Assembly: GCA_016713325.1 (NCBI GenBank)
Contig: JADJPJ010000087.1
Coordinates: 434,001 to 498,000 of the forward strand
DNA from: Candidatus Flexifilum affinis
GTDB lineage: Bacteria > Chloroflexota > Anaerolineae > Aggregatilineales > Phototrophicaceae
DNA length: 64,000 nucleotides
Reading direction: 5' to 3'
Positions 1 to 8,652 of this stretch are shown here, piece by piece (the first letter of the stretch is position 1; every line of letters starts with the position of its first letter). Both the position numbers and the translations under genes were made by a program. The notes under the pieces are model-generated. The model did not search any database. It was not told the origin of the DNA and saw only the letters and a list, made by a program, of their open reading frames with translations.

Positions 1-157
1 CGATCCAGCGGATGGAGAACCATGCCCACAGCATCGACACCAGGATCATGGCACCCAGCAAATAGGCAAGGTTGAAAAAGAATGCGCGCCCGGTCAGAAG
101 ACCCGCAATGAGACATGCGGATATGGAGAAGTAGAGCGCGTTACGGCGGTTTCGCAT
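1..157 (-). CDS. N-terminus of a two-TM membrane protein, probably DUF58 family (partial)
   Basis: Only the first 52 codons are inside the window and the gene runs off the left edge. The ATG is at 157-155, three bases after the stop of the upstream MoxR gene. The visible part has a basic start (MRNRRN) followed by two hydrophobic stretches at about residues 7-22 and 26-46, which suits two closely spaced membrane helices. DUF58 proteins have this N-terminal hairpin and are commonly encoded directly after MoxR ATPases, so the family call is inferred from context. The diagnostic DUF58 core lies outside the window. Confidence 0.6.
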   Translation of the reverse strand, partial: MRNRRNALYFSISACLIAGLLTGRAFFFNLAYLLGAMILVSMLWAWFSIRWI

Positions 158-160
158 GGG

Positions 161-1162
161 TCAGCGAGCGGATGCCCCCGGCACGGGAGTCGCTGCAAGA
201 ATGTCCTGCACGATCGCCCGCGAGGAGATGTCGCGAATGCGGGCACTTGGCCCGATGATGATGCGATGGGAAAGGGTCACTTCGGCGAGCGCCTTGACGT
301 CATCGGGAATCACGTATTCGCGACCCGCCATCGCTGCGCGTGTCTGGCAGCAGCGGAAGAGGGCCAGAGAACCGCGCGGGCTGGCGCCCAGATACACGTC
401 TGGGTGCTGGCGCGACGCATTGACGATGTCGATGATGTAGCGCTTGACTTCATCCGCGACATAAACCTCGCGGACGGCCTGCTGAGCCTGAATCAGTTCC
501 TGCACGCTGACGACCTGATAGAGCGCGGCAATGGGATGCGTATGCTGCTGCGATGTCAGGACGGCGAGCTCTTCAGCCGGGGCAGGGTAGCCAAGGTGGA
601 TGCGCAGCATGAAGCGGTCAAGCTGCGCTTCGGGGAGCGGGAAGGTCCCCTCGTACTCGATAGGATTCTGCGTGCCGAGTAAAAGGAACGGCTCCTGAAG
701 GGTGTGGGTCTTGCCGTCGACGGTGACCTGCTTCTCTTCCATTGCCTCGAGAAGCGCCGACTGAGTCTTTGGGTTGGCACGATTGATTTCGTCGGCGAGG
801 ACGATCTGGGCCATGATGGGGCCCGCCCTGAACTCGAACTCGTGCGACTTCTGATTGAAGAGGTAGACCCCCGTGACATCGGAGGGCAACATGTCCGGCG
901 TGAACTGAATGCGGCTGAAGGAACTGCCAATGGACCGTGCCAGCGCCTTGGCCAGCATCGTCTTGCCCACCCCGGGGATGTCTTCAATCAGGATGTGGCC
1001 CTGACTGATCAAGCCAAGGACGGTCAAGCGGATCTCATTGCGCTTGCCGATAATCACCTGATTCACGTTGTGGGTAATCCGCTCCGCCACCTGTTGAACG
1101 ATTTCTATGTGGCGCGGGCGGTTCTCTGTGACCTGACGGTTGTCTTTGGGATGATTGTGCAT
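161..1162 (-). CDS. MoxR-family AAA+ ATPase
   Basis: This 333-residue protein is a complete MoxR-type AAA+ ATPase. Walker A is [12 protein letters not shown] at about residues 65-76, Walker B is VLADEINRA, and a sensor-type [11 protein letters not shown] and the [13 protein letters not shown] segment are typical of the family. The C-terminal lid holds ASPRGSLAL. MoxR ATPases are thought to act as chaperones in the maturation of partner proteins with VWA or DUF58 domains. The next gene downstream fits a DUF58 partner with a 3-bp gap, so the two are probably one operon. No other member of the system is visible here. The start used gives the normal family length. Confidence 0.9.
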   Translation of the reverse strand: MHNHPKDNRQVTENRPRHIEIVQQVAERITHNVNQVIIGKRNEIRLTVLGLISQGHILIEDIPGVGKTMLAKALARSIGSSFSRIQFTPDMLPSDVTGVYLFNQKSHEFEFRAGPIMAQIVLADEINRANPKTQSALLEAMEEKQVTVDGKTHTLQEPFLLLGTQNPIEYEGTFPLPEAQLDRFMLRIHLGYPAPAEELAVLTSQQHTHPIAALYQVVSVQELIQAQQAVREVYVADEVKRYIIDIVNASRQHPDVYLGASPRGSLALFRCCQTRAAMAGREYVIPDDVKALAEVTLSHRIIIGPSARIRDISSRAIVQDILAATPVPGASAR

Positions 1163-1274
1163 ACAGTGAGTGTTCTTTGTGAACGAACCCCGTAGTGAAC
1201 GGATCCCGTTCAGTATAGTCGAAATCCCGACGGATGTAACAGTCTGGGTTGTGAATGATAGCCGATCCGCCTAG

Positions 1275-1302
1275 TTGCCGTTTAGAGCACGTCATGTATA
1301 AT
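1275..1302 (+). promoter_or_regulatory. sigma-70-like promoter for the roadblock gene
   Basis: TTGCCG at 1275-1280 and TATAAT at 1297-1302 are separated by 16 bp. They lie about 60 bp before the roadblock ATG, in the spacer between divergent genes. Confidence 0.6.
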
Positions 1303-1361
1303 CATCAGGTGAGTCTGCTTCGGCAGTTTGTGCAAAGACCACGCAAGAGGAGACGCTATTC

Positions 1362-1733
1362 ATGGCAAAGTCGCGGACAGAATTGATGGTCGATCGTCTC
1401 CGCGAATTACAGGCGACCACGCCCGAAATTGAAGCGTCCGCAGTGGTCAGCGTCGACGGACTGGCCATGGCTTCGTCGCTCCCTCGCGAAATCGAAGAAG
1501 ACCGCGTATCTGCAATGTCTGCCGCGATGCTCTCCCTGGGCGAACGGATTGCGACTGAACTCCGCCGTGGGGAGCTCGATCAGGTGTATATCCGTGGCGA
1601 GGCTGGTCTTGTCATTCTGATGTCCATTGGTGAGGAAGCCGTGCTCACCACGCTGGCCCGCGAGGGTGCGCGGTTGGGCCTCATTCTCCTAGATATGCGA
1701 CGTACAGCCGACGACCTCGAACGTCTCGTCTAG
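1362..1733 (+). CDS. Roadblock/LC7 domain protein
   Basis: The 123-residue protein is a single roadblock/LC7 domain. It shows the alternating pattern seen in MglB-type proteins: an N-terminal helix, then VVSVDGLAMASSLP, a central helix with AAMLSLGERIA, and strands ending GLVILMSIG and LILLDMRR. Such dimers usually regulate or scaffold small Ras-like GTPases. No MglA-like GTPase is encoded nearby, so it is an orphan in this window. A good ribosome site (AGAGGAG) precedes the ATG. A strong hairpin terminator follows the stop codon, so it appears to be a single-gene transcript unless there is read-through into pyrG. Confidence 0.85.
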   Translation: MAKSRTELMVDRLRELQATTPEIEASAVVSVDGLAMASSLPREIEEDRVSAMSAAMLSLGERIATELRRGELDQVYIRGEAGLVILMSIGEEAVLTTLAREGARLGLILLDMRRTADDLERLV

Positions 1734-1772
1734 ATTTCGCCACGCAAGTAACTCTAGTGTAGGTTCGGAATG

Positions 1773-1806
1773 GGCGGGGAGTTCAGCTCCCCGCCTCTCT
1801 TTTTTG
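1773..1806 (+). terminator. Rho-independent terminator between the roadblock gene and pyrG
   Basis: A 9-bp stem (GGCGGGGAG / CTCCCCGCC) with loop TTCAG is followed by TCTCTTTTTT. It ends only about 20 bp before the pyrG start codon, so it may also act as a leader attenuator for pyrG. Confidence 0.8.
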
Positions 1807-1824
1807 TGGCATGGGGTTCGATAA

Positions 1825-3459
1825 ATGGCCAACAATCCCAAGTACATCTTTTGCACTGGCGGGGTGGTCAGCTCCGTCGGCAAGGGCGTGACGGCAGCCG
1901 CAGTCGGACGGATCCTGAAGGCGCGCGGCTTCAAAGTAGCCATTCAGAAGCTCGATCCATATCTGAATGTGGATCCGGGAACGATGAGTCCGTATCAGCA
2001 TGGCGAAGTGTTCGTCACGGCGGATGGGGCAGAAACAGACCTGGATCTGGGACACTACGAGCGTTTCATCGACGAGCGGTTGGATAAGACCTGCAATGTC
2101 ACTGCCGGTCAGGTCTACAGCCACGTGATCGAGAAGGAACGACGTGGTGACTATCTGGGTGGTACGATTCAGGTCGTGCCGCATATCACGAATGAGATTC
2201 GGCGGCGCATCCTGATGGTTGGCAAAGAGACAAATGCCGACATCGTGATTGTGGAGGTCGGCGGCACGGTCGGCGATATCGAAGGGCAGCCATTCCTGGA
2301 GGCTATCCGTCAGCTGCGGACGTCGCTTGGCAGAAATGACTCGCTGTTCATTCATGTGACTTTTCTGCCCTATATTGGCGCGACGCGCGAACTGAAGACA
2401 AAGCCGACGCAGCACAGCGTCCGCGAACTCCGCGGAATTGGCATTCAGCCCCAGGTTATCATCGCGCGGACCGACTACGAGGTTGGGAAGGATGTGACCT
2501 CGAAGATCGCATTGTTCTGCGATGTCGAGGAACGCGCGGTGATTGCGCTCAAGACCACGGACCTGATTTATGAGGTGCCGCTGGTGCTTGAGGATGCCGG
2601 GCTGGGTGAGTATCTGGTCGATCAACTGCGGCTGGAGAAGCGTACGCCAGATCTTTCGGGTTGGCGTCAGATGGTCAGCAGGATGCGGGCGGTCAGCAAG
2701 CCCATTCGTATCGGCGTGGTCGGCAAGTACGTCGAGCTGCACGATGCATACATGAGCGTGAAAGAGGCGCTTCTCCATGCCGCGGCTCACTGCGATCGCA
2801 AGTTGGAAATCGAGTGGATCAACTCCTCTGATCTGGAAAAAGAGCGCGCGTGGGAGCAACTGAAAGCGGTCAGCGGACTGGTTGTCCCCGGCGGCTTCGG
2901 TTATCGAGGGGTGGAGGGGAAGGTGCTCGCCGCACGTTTTGCGCGCGAAAACCGAGTACCATATCTGGGCCTCTGCCTGGGGATGCAGACGATGTGCATC
3001 GACTTCGCCCGCAACGTCCTCGGCATGGAAGACGCCAATAGCTCGGAATTCGAGACAGCCAGCGAGCACTTTGTGATCGACATGATGCTGGACCAGCGAG
3101 GGATCACGGACCTGGGCGGCACCATGCGGCTGGGCGTGTACCCGTGCGAGCTCGCGCCCAACTCGCATGCCTGGGAAGCGTACAAGCAGGCGAACATGGT
3201 CGAAGAACGGCACCGGCACCGCTTCGAGTTCAACAACGTGTATCGCGGGCAGTTTGAAGAGCACGGGATGGCGTTCAGCGGACTGAGCCCTTCGCATGAA
3301 CTCGTAGAAATCGCGGAGCTCGCCGATCATCCTTTTATGGTGGGCACGCAGTTCCATCCGGAATTCCTGAGCCGGCCCAATGCTCCGCACCCTCTGTTTG
3401 TCAGTTTCATCCGGTCAGCTATCGCGTATGAAGACATGCCCGACAGCGAGCAGCGCTAA
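1825..3459 (+). CDS. pyrG: CTP synthase
   Basis: The 544-residue length and both domains match CTP synthase, which makes CTP from UTP, ATP and glutamine. The N-terminal synthetase domain starts FCTGGVVSSVGKGVTAA and contains LDPYLNVDPGTMSP and VEVGGTVGDIE. The C-terminal class I glutamine amidotransferase domain shows the oxyanion loop PGGFGYRG, the nucleophile Cys in YLGLCLGMQ, and a His/Glu pair in GTQFHPEF. All catalytic residues appear intact. The ADA-like gene follows after 15 bp, so they are probably cotranscribed. An intrinsic terminator lies in the leader. Confidence 0.97.
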   Translation: MANNPKYIFCTGGVVSSVGKGVTAAAVGRILKARGFKVAIQKLDPYLNVDPGTMSPYQHGEVFVTADGAETDLDLGHYERFIDERLDKTCNVTAGQVYSHVIEKERRGDYLGGTIQVVPHITNEIRRRILMVGKETNADIVIVEVGGTVGDIEGQPFLEAIRQLRTSLGRNDSLFIHVTFLPYIGATRELKTKPTQHSVRELRGIGIQPQVIIARTDYEVGKDVTSKIALFCDVEERAVIALKTTDLIYEVPLVLEDAGLGEYLVDQLRLEKRTPDLSGWRQMVSRMRAVSKPIRIGVVGKYVELHDAYMSVKEALLHAAAHCDRKLEIEWINSSDLEKERAWEQLKAVSGLVVPGGFGYRGVEGKVLAARFARENRVPYLGLCLGMQTMCIDFARNVLGMEDANSSEFETASEHFVIDMMLDQRGITDLGGTMRLGVYPCELAPNSHAWEAYKQANMVEERHRHRFEFNNVYRGQFEEHGMAFSGLSPSHELVEIAELADHPFMVGTQFHPEFLSRPNAPHPLFVSFIRSAIAYEDMPDSEQR

Positions 3460-3474
3460 GGAGGTAGACGATCT

Positions 3475-4518
3475 ATGTCACTCAAGTCCTTTATCGAGGC
3501 CATGCCGAAGGTCGAGCTGAACGTACAGCTTGAGGGAAGTTTCGATATCAGGCGGCTGACGCTGATTTCCGAGCAGTACGACATTCCGGAAACGCTCAAG
3601 CACTATAACGATTGGGTGGGTCTGCTGAAGAAGCCAGACTATGCGCGGCTCTACGATATTCTGAAGGTGGCCAATTCGTGGATCCGCGACAATGAAGACC
3701 TCTCCAAACTCACTTACGATCTGGCGACGCGTCTGCATCAGCAGCACGTACGCTACGCCGAGGTGGGTATCTGTCCCCAGTACTACGCCGACACTGGCCT
3801 GGATCTCGAAAGTCTGTTTGCGGCGATCAACGACGGCCGGCAGCGGGCGGAACGGGCATGGGGTATCCGCTTGCAGTGGATCCTCAATGCGTTTCGCGAT
3901 GAGCCTCGCCGGGTGGAGGATACGGTACGTTGGGGCGTTTCCATTCCGGCTCAGCGCGCGGGCGTCATCGGCGTTGGCCTGATCGGTCGCGATGACGTTC
4001 AGCCTGCGGCGCAGTTCGAGAAGCCGTTTCGTGCGGCGGAGAAACGCGATCTGGTGCGAGTCGTTCGCGTTGGCGAACACACCGATCCTGCCGGCATTGG
4101 AGAGACGCTGTCCACCTTGAGTCCGACGCGCATTGTGGATGGTAAGGGCATCTGGACCGACGAGGCGCTCATGGCCCAGGTGGTCGAACAGGGGACGCTC
4201 CTGACGTTCAGCCCGAGCCGTTTCATCAAGCACAAGTGGGTCGCAGGCGAGAACGATCTGCCTATTCGAACTCTGCTCGATCATGGCGTTCCGCTGGTGG
4301 TCGGCTCCGAGTTGCCTACACTTTACCAGACCAGTCTGAACCAGGAGTATTTCCTGGCGGCGTCAGCGGGGCAGATGTCGCCTGACGAGGTTGTACAGAT
4401 GGCACTGACCGGTCTGACGCGGACCGCACTTTCGGAAGAGGAAAAGCAGGAACTGGAGCAGTCGTTCCGCTCGGAATACGAGACACTGAAGGCAGAGCAC
4501 ACGGCTGAGGCCGGTTAG
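3475..4518 (+). CDS. Adenosine-deaminase-like protein lacking the metal-binding residues
   Basis: The 347-residue protein follows the adenosine/AMP deaminase TIM-barrel from end to end, but its active-site motifs are altered. The canonical HxHLEGS is N16-V17-Q18-LEGS. HAGE is RVGE at 198-201, which keeps only the catalytic Glu. RIGHG is RIVDG at 219-223, so the His is Asp. The SDDP motif is GSELPT at 277-282. All zinc ligands therefore seem lost, and deaminase activity is unlikely. The fold is otherwise intact (SPTRI, the NQEYFLAA helix and a C-terminal helical tail), which argues against random decay. It sits 15 bp after pyrG and shares its transcript. A nucleoside-binding or regulatory role is only a guess. 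Confidence 0.75.
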   Translation: MSLKSFIEAMPKVELNVQLEGSFDIRRLTLISEQYDIPETLKHYNDWVGLLKKPDYARLYDILKVANSWIRDNEDLSKLTYDLATRLHQQHVRYAEVGICPQYYADTGLDLESLFAAINDGRQRAERAWGIRLQWILNAFRDEPRRVEDTVRWGVSIPAQRAGVIGVGLIGRDDVQPAAQFEKPFRAAEKRDLVRVVRVGEHTDPAGIGETLSTLSPTRIVDGKGIWTDEALMAQVVEQGTLLTFSPSRFIKHKWVAGENDLPIRTLLDHGVPLVVGSELPTLYQTSLNQEYFLAASAGQMSPDEVVQMALTGLTRTALSEEEKQELEQSFRSEYETLKAEHTAEAG

Positions 4519-4553
4519 AAAAGAGCGCCGATGAACTCGGCGCTCTTTTTTTT
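4519..4553. terminator. Bidirectional terminator
   Basis: A 13-bp perfect stem (AAAAGAGCGCCGA / TCGGCGCTCTTTT) with loop TGAAC has an A run on one side and a T run on the other. It sits between the convergent ADA-like gene and the response-regulator gene and should serve both strands. Confidence 0.9.
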
Positions 4554-4555
4554 GC

Positions 4556-5299
4556 TTAGTGGTCGGAAGGCTCCTGGAGCCGCTTGTAGTCGACAAAGCG
4601 GTATCCGACTCCGCGCTCGGTCAGGATATAGCGCGGATGAGATGGATCTTCCTCTATCTTCTCGCGAAGATAATTCACGTACAAGCGGACATAATGGGCT
4701 TCATCCCGATACTCATAGCCCCAGACCTTCGCGAGGAGCTGGTCGTGTGAAACCGTCCAACCGGCATTCTCGATGAGATGGTAGAGCAGGCGATACTCGG
4801 TCGGACGTAGCTTGATCCGCTCGTTGTTGACGATCACTTCGCGCCGGTTGAAATCTACGCTCAACCGGTCGTCCACACGAAGAATGGCTTGCTCTGGGGT
4901 GGTTGCCGGCATATCGGCGCGGCGCAACACTGCCTTGATGCGGCTTGAAAGCTCGCGTGGGCCGAAAGGCTTGGTAATGTAGTCGTCGGCGCCCAACTCC
5001 AGGCCGTAGACCTTGTCGTTTTCTTCACCCTTGGCCGTCAGCATGATGACCGGAATTGACGAGAACTCGCGCAGCATGCGCAGTGTCTCAAAACCGTCCA
5101 ACTCCGGCATCATCACATCCAGGAGGATGATGTCGGGCAAGCGGGTCCGCACGGATTCTAGCGCTTCAAGACCGTTATGCGCTTCGATGACCTGGTGACC
5201 ATCCAGTTCCAGGTTCATGCGGATGAAATTGATCATCCTCGGCTCGTCGTCCACGACCAGAATGCGCTTCCCTGAGGGTCGAGTTGTGCGCATCGTCAT
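4556..5299 (-). CDS. OmpR/PhoB-family response regulator
   Basis: The protein has a receiver domain ([11 protein letters not shown], phospho-acceptor Asp in [13 protein letters not shown], Lys in DDYITKPFG) and a C-terminal winged helix ending [15 protein letters not shown] and RGVGYRF. The ATG at 5299 leaves 34 bp to the upstream small gene and gives 247 residues. An upstream in-frame ATG at 5377 would overlap that gene by 44 bp and add a non-conserved tail. There is no histidine kinase next to it. It is the distal gene of the block that also encodes an FHA protein, a J/VWA protein, PP2C and a kinase, so cross-talk with Ser/Thr phosphorylation is possible but unproven. Confidence 0.9.
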   Translation of the reverse strand: MTMRTTRPSGKRILVVDDEPRMINFIRMNLELDGHQVIEAHNGLEALESVRTRLPDIILLDVMMPELDGFETLRMLREFSSIPVIMLTAKGEENDKVYGLELGADDYITKPFGPRELSSRIKAVLRRADMPATTPEQAILRVDDRLSVDFNRREVIVNNERIKLRPTEYRLLYHLIENAGWTVSHDQLLAKVWGYEYRDEAHYVRLYVNYLREKIEEDPSHPRYILTERGVGYRFVDYKRLQEPSDH

Positions 5300-5333
5300 A
5301 TCTGCAACCACTTTCTGTGCCGGGCTTCTCGCT

Positions 5334-5579
5334 CTAGTCGTCGCGGAATGGAAGCGGGAACTCTTCCGCGTCGGCACCGGACGGAAGGACCTCCACGAAG
5401 GTAATGCGCCACCACGGAATGACTACGGTGGTGACTCCGTCTTCCAACCAGGTTGCCTCGCGATCGGTCTTTTCACGTGGATTCTTTACGGTCAGGACAT
5501 TGTCCCCGCTTTGGGGCAATGCTTCGATATCGCCTTTGACCGCTTCGGCGTTGTTGATGTGGACGAGAACTGTAATCAT
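5334..5579 (-). CDS. Small conserved-looking protein of unknown function
   Basis: This 81-residue ORF lies between the FHA gene (18 bp upstream) and the response regulator, on the same strand with tight spacing, which supports it as a real gene. It begins [19 protein letters not shown], a strand-helix pattern, and has a central [18 protein letters not shown] segment. The tail is acidic. No signal peptide, membrane helix or metal motif is seen. The [13 protein letters not shown] segment looks like a beta-hairpin. I do not recognise the family. Confidence 0.6.
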   Translation of the reverse strand: MITVLVHINNAEAVKGDIEALPQSGDNVLTVKNPREKTDREATWLEDGVTTVVIPWWRITFVEVLPSGADAEEFPLPFRDD

Positions 5580-5597
5580 GTGGGTGATCGGCCTCTG

Positions 5598-6113
5598 TCA
5601 CTCGGCTCGCGACTTGAAGTAGATGTGGGCGATGAGCTTACCCAGGCGAATTTCGTCCCCATTGCGCAGGACGCGCGGCTGGTGTGGTACCAGACGCTGT
5701 CCATTGAGATGGGTTCCGTTGGAGCTGCCCTTATCCACCAGCATCAGCGTATCCTCGCTGCGGAAAATCGCCGCATGGACTCTGGATACACCTTTTTCAA
5801 GGGCTCCGTACGGGGTCAGGTCAAGATCTGGCTGGATGGTGCTGCTGGCGTCGCCGCGCCCCAGGACGGTCTGATCTTTTGGCCGAAACGATACGGGCTG
5901 CGCTGCATCGCGAATGTGAAGCACGATAGAAGCCTCGGGTTCAAACCGCGCCGTTCCCCAGGTTGTGCGCAGCGCGAAGTTGTCATAGCCTTCGTCGACC
6001 TTGCGCGTAGGAAGCGTCGCTGCGGGATCGGAACCTGTCAGACGTCGACCACAGTCTTCACAGAAGAGCAGTCCTTCTTTGTTCTTGTACTCACAGTACG
6101 GGCAGATTGGCAT
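5598..6113 (-). CDS. Zinc-ribbon plus FHA domain protein
   Basis: The 171-residue protein opens with a zinc ribbon made of two CxxC pairs (CPYC at 4-7 and CEDC at 18-21). After a linker it has a forkhead-associated domain with the usual landmarks: VLGRGDASS, a Ser-Arg-x-His pair in GVSRVHAAI, and KGSSNGTHLNG. FHA domains bind phosphothreonine, so this is a likely reader of the kinase encoded further upstream in the same run. The order FHA, J-VWA, PP2C, kinase on one strand with short gaps suggests a single pathway. No enzymatic domain is present. Confidence 0.88.
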   Translation of the reverse strand: MPICPYCEYKNKEGLLFCEDCGRRLTGSDPAATLPTRKVDEGYDNFALRTTWGTARFEPEASIVLHIRDAAQPVSFRPKDQTVLGRGDASSTIQPDLDLTPYGALEKGVSRVHAAIFRSEDTLMLVDKGSSNGTHLNGQRLVPHQPRVLRNGDEIRLGKLIAHIYFKSRAE

Positions 6114-6134
6114 GTTATCCGAACAATCTAACAG

Positions 6135-7628
6135 TTACTCGTTACTCGTCCCTGAACCCAATAACAGAGACCGTGTTTGGTATTTTAGCGTCTTCCTGCC
6201 TTTGTCGGAAAGGGTGCTGGTGTAGGCAACCTGCCGGGCCTCCGCAAGAGCCTGCTGGGCGAGCTCCTCCTGCCCCTGTTCGAGCAAGCGCGTCGCCAGA
6301 TTCTCAAGCCGCCGGGTCGCTTCTTTGGCATCCCCACGGTCGATCGCCTCGCGAGCGCGCTCCTGCATACGGTAGAGAGTCAGTTTGCCCAGGGCATCGA
6401 CCACATTGGCAGGAGGCTCTTCGGACTGTGGTTCAGACGATACCCCGATCGAGATGTCGCTGATCGCGATGAAAGGAATCGTTTCGTCGAGCAGGATATC
6501 CCCGCGAACGGAGATGCGCGCGATGAAGCGAAAACCTTCCGGGAGTTTAGGCGGAAGTTCAAGCTGGAAGAGGACCGCAGTGATTTTGTGATACTGAAGG
6601 TTGCCGACCGGAATGGTCGGTTTTTCGATGGTCAGAGGCTGAGGTCGTGGTGAAAGCTTGAACGCCGAGTCGAGCTTGATTTCCGCATCCGGAGCGATAG
6701 AGATGTGAAGTCGCTCGGCAAAGGTGTTGGCCAGGTTGCGCACATGATCGTTCAAGAAGCGCTGAACAGCGCTGGAGCTCATGATGTATTCCGCGCCGCC
6801 GCCTGTAATACTGGTCAGCTTGTCGAGAAATTCGTCATTCCACTCCTGGCCGATTCCCATCGCGCTGATCCCAATGCCTTCTAGTGTGATCTCGTCGGCA
6901 AGGGTGAGGCAGTCCGGCTGGTCGCCGTAGGTATTGCCATCGGTCAGCATGATGATGTGGTTGACGTAGCGGTTCGACCGTTTCGAGCGGCACTGCTCCA
7001 CGGCCAATCGGAGTCCGCGAAGAATTTCGGTGCCTCCGGATGCGCGGATCATGGCAACGCGCGCCTTCATCAGGGCACGATTTTCGACAGGGGAGGCTTC
7101 AACGACGACCTCCGCGAAATCGTTGAACGTGACGATGGAGAGGAAGTCGTTTTCACCCATCGCATCGATGATCTGATGTGCCGCAGCCTTAACGCGTTCA
7201 AGGCGACTGCCATTCATCGAGTTGCTACGGTCGAGAAGGAGGGTCAGATTCAGACGGACGTTCTGCCGGCGCGTTTCGGCCTCTTCGATAGTGGATTGAT
7301 GGGTATACGTCTCCGCCAGAAGGTAGACCACCTGTGATTCTTCGAGAGGCTGGACGTAACGCTTGCTTGGGGTAACACGGAGCATGAACTCAGACGGAAT
7401 ATCCCCGGCGACTTTGCGCAAAGAATCCCGATAGCGGGCATGTCGCTCCGGGTCCGTCAGCAACTCGTAGGCAGCATTGATATCCTGAAGCTGCGCTACG
7501 GCGCCGACATTAGGATTCTTGTCTGGATGCAGACGCATAGCGACACGACGATACGCCTGTTTAATATCCTCGGTGGATGCGTCCCGCGCAATGCCAAGAA
7601 TCACGTAGGGATCTAGGATGGTGTCCAT
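6135..7628 (-). CDS. DnaJ-domain / von Willebrand factor A protein
   Basis: The 497-residue protein fuses two domains. Residues 1-70 are a J domain with the HPD motif (RLHPDKNPN) and a typical YELLTDPERHARY helix. From about residue 125 there is a VWA domain with the MIDAS DRSNSMNGS and later Thr and Asp in SGGTEILRG and MLTDGNTYG. A beta-rich segment and a C-terminal helical region of about 100 residues, rich in Arg and Glu, follow. The J domain should recruit an Hsp70, while the VWA domain should bind a protein through a metal ion. It lies between PP2C and FHA genes (14-bp and 21-bp gaps). J-VWA fusions are uncommon; the kinase/PP2C/VWA grouping resembles TerY-P-type triads. Confidence 0.88.
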   Translation of the reverse strand: MDTILDPYVILGIARDASTEDIKQAYRRVAMRLHPDKNPNVGAVAQLQDINAAYELLTDPERHARYRDSLRKVAGDIPSEFMLRVTPSKRYVQPLEESQVVYLLAETYTHQSTIEEAETRRQNVRLNLTLLLDRSNSMNGSRLERVKAAAHQIIDAMGENDFLSIVTFNDFAEVVVEASPVENRALMKARVAMIRASGGTEILRGLRLAVEQCRSKRSNRYVNHIIMLTDGNTYGDQPDCLTLADEITLEGIGISAMGIGQEWNDEFLDKLTSITGGGAEYIMSSSAVQRFLNDHVRNLANTFAERLHISIAPDAEIKLDSAFKLSPRPQPLTIEKPTIPVGNLQYHKITAVLFQLELPPKLPEGFRFIARISVRGDILLDETIPFIAISDISIGVSSEPQSEEPPANVVDALGKLTLYRMQERAREAIDRGDAKEATRRLENLATRLLEQGQEELAQQALAEARQVAYTSTLSDKGRKTLKYQTRSLLLGSGTSNE

Positions 7629-7641
7629 GGCGCAGGCGTCT

Positions 7642-8613
7642 CTAATCTGGCATGAAGACGACGATAACGGTTATGTTGTCCAGTCCACCGCGTTTGTTGG
7701 CGAGCGCAACGAGTTTCTGACAGGCATCGAGCGGCTGCGCGGCCTGCGTGATAATGTCTGCGATATCATTTTGCTCAACCAGCCCCCAAAGGCCGTCGCT
7801 GCAGAGCAGCAGTCGAGATTTCGGTGGCAGCCGACGCGTAAGTGAGTCGACTTCCACATTCTCGTTCTGACCGAGCGCGCGGTACAGGACGTGCTTCTGC
7901 GGGTGGTCTGCCGCTTCGTCGGGTGTTAGCTGGTCTAGCTCAATGAGCCGCTGAACCAGGGAATGATCGCGTGTGAGCTGCTCGATGCTGCCACGGCTGA
8001 CCAGGTAGAGGCGGCTGTCGCCGACATGGGCCATGTAGGCCAGGTCGTTCATCAGCACGACGCAGGTGAGAGTTGTTCCACCATCCGGGATCGACGCGTG
8101 CACCTGTTTGTTGGCTTCCTCAATGGCCTCGACCAGCGTTTCGGTAATGGGCGTCTGACTGTCATAGGTCGATTTCAGCATTGGGACGTAGATCGAGCTC
8201 AGAATGGTGTCCGCGACCGTGCGCGCGGCAATGGCGGAAGCTTTTTCTCCGTCATGGTGGCCACCCATCCCGTCGGCAAGAACGAAGAGGCCGAAGTCGG
8301 GACGTTCCTCGGAACTGCGGCTACAGGCATAGAACGAAAACGCCGCATCCTGATTATTGCCACGTACAGAGCCTGTATCGGTGATCTGGCCGAACGTCGT
8401 GTGGCGCGGGGTTAGAAAGCTGATGAGCACATCTTCATTGAGCGGGCGGGTTGCCCCATCCCCATATTGCAGTTGGGCAGTGACTTTAGGCGGCGCGATC
8501 TCTTCGGCGGGGCTCATAGGCGCGGCCGGCATCTCGGGAACAGTCGTAGTTGCCGGCTTGTCTTGGCTCTTCTTTGCATCCGACGGCTCAAAAAGGCGCC
8601 GAAGAAAATTCAT
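7642..8613 (-). CDS. PP2C-family serine/threonine phosphatase
   Basis: The 323-residue protein has an N-terminal low-complexity segment of about 60 residues and then a complete PP2C domain. Metal-binding landmarks are present: GNNQDAAF, LADGMGGHHDG, VGDSRLYLVSRG, LLLCSDGLWGLVE and the C-terminal GGLDNITVIVV. It should remove phosphate from Ser/Thr residues in the cytoplasm. The N-terminal Lys/Pro/Thr-rich tail could be a tether or a phosphorylation target. The gene sits between the kinase gene upstream and the J-VWA gene downstream on the same strand, as expected for a kinase/phosphatase pair. Confidence 0.93.
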   Translation of the reverse strand: MNFLRRLFEPSDAKKSQDKPATTTVPEMPAAPMSPAEEIAPPKVTAQLQYGDGATRPLNEDVLISFLTPRHTTFGQITDTGSVRGNNQDAAFSFYACSRSSEERPDFGLFVLADGMGGHHDGEKASAIAARTVADTILSSIYVPMLKSTYDSQTPITETLVEAIEEANKQVHASIPDGGTTLTCVVLMNDLAYMAHVGDSRLYLVSRGSIEQLTRDHSLVQRLIELDQLTPDEAADHPQKHVLYRALGQNENVEVDSLTRRLPPKSRLLLCSDGLWGLVEQNDIADIITQAAQPLDACQKLVALANKRGGLDNITVIVVFMPD

Positions 8614-8652
8614 GAAAAGACTCCAGTGGGCTGTGCCCAGGACTGATCGTGT

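Noticed and set aside
1783..3390. A 535-codon open frame antisense to pyrG
   Set aside because: pyrG is complete with all motifs; the antisense product has no recognisable domain and no ribosome site.
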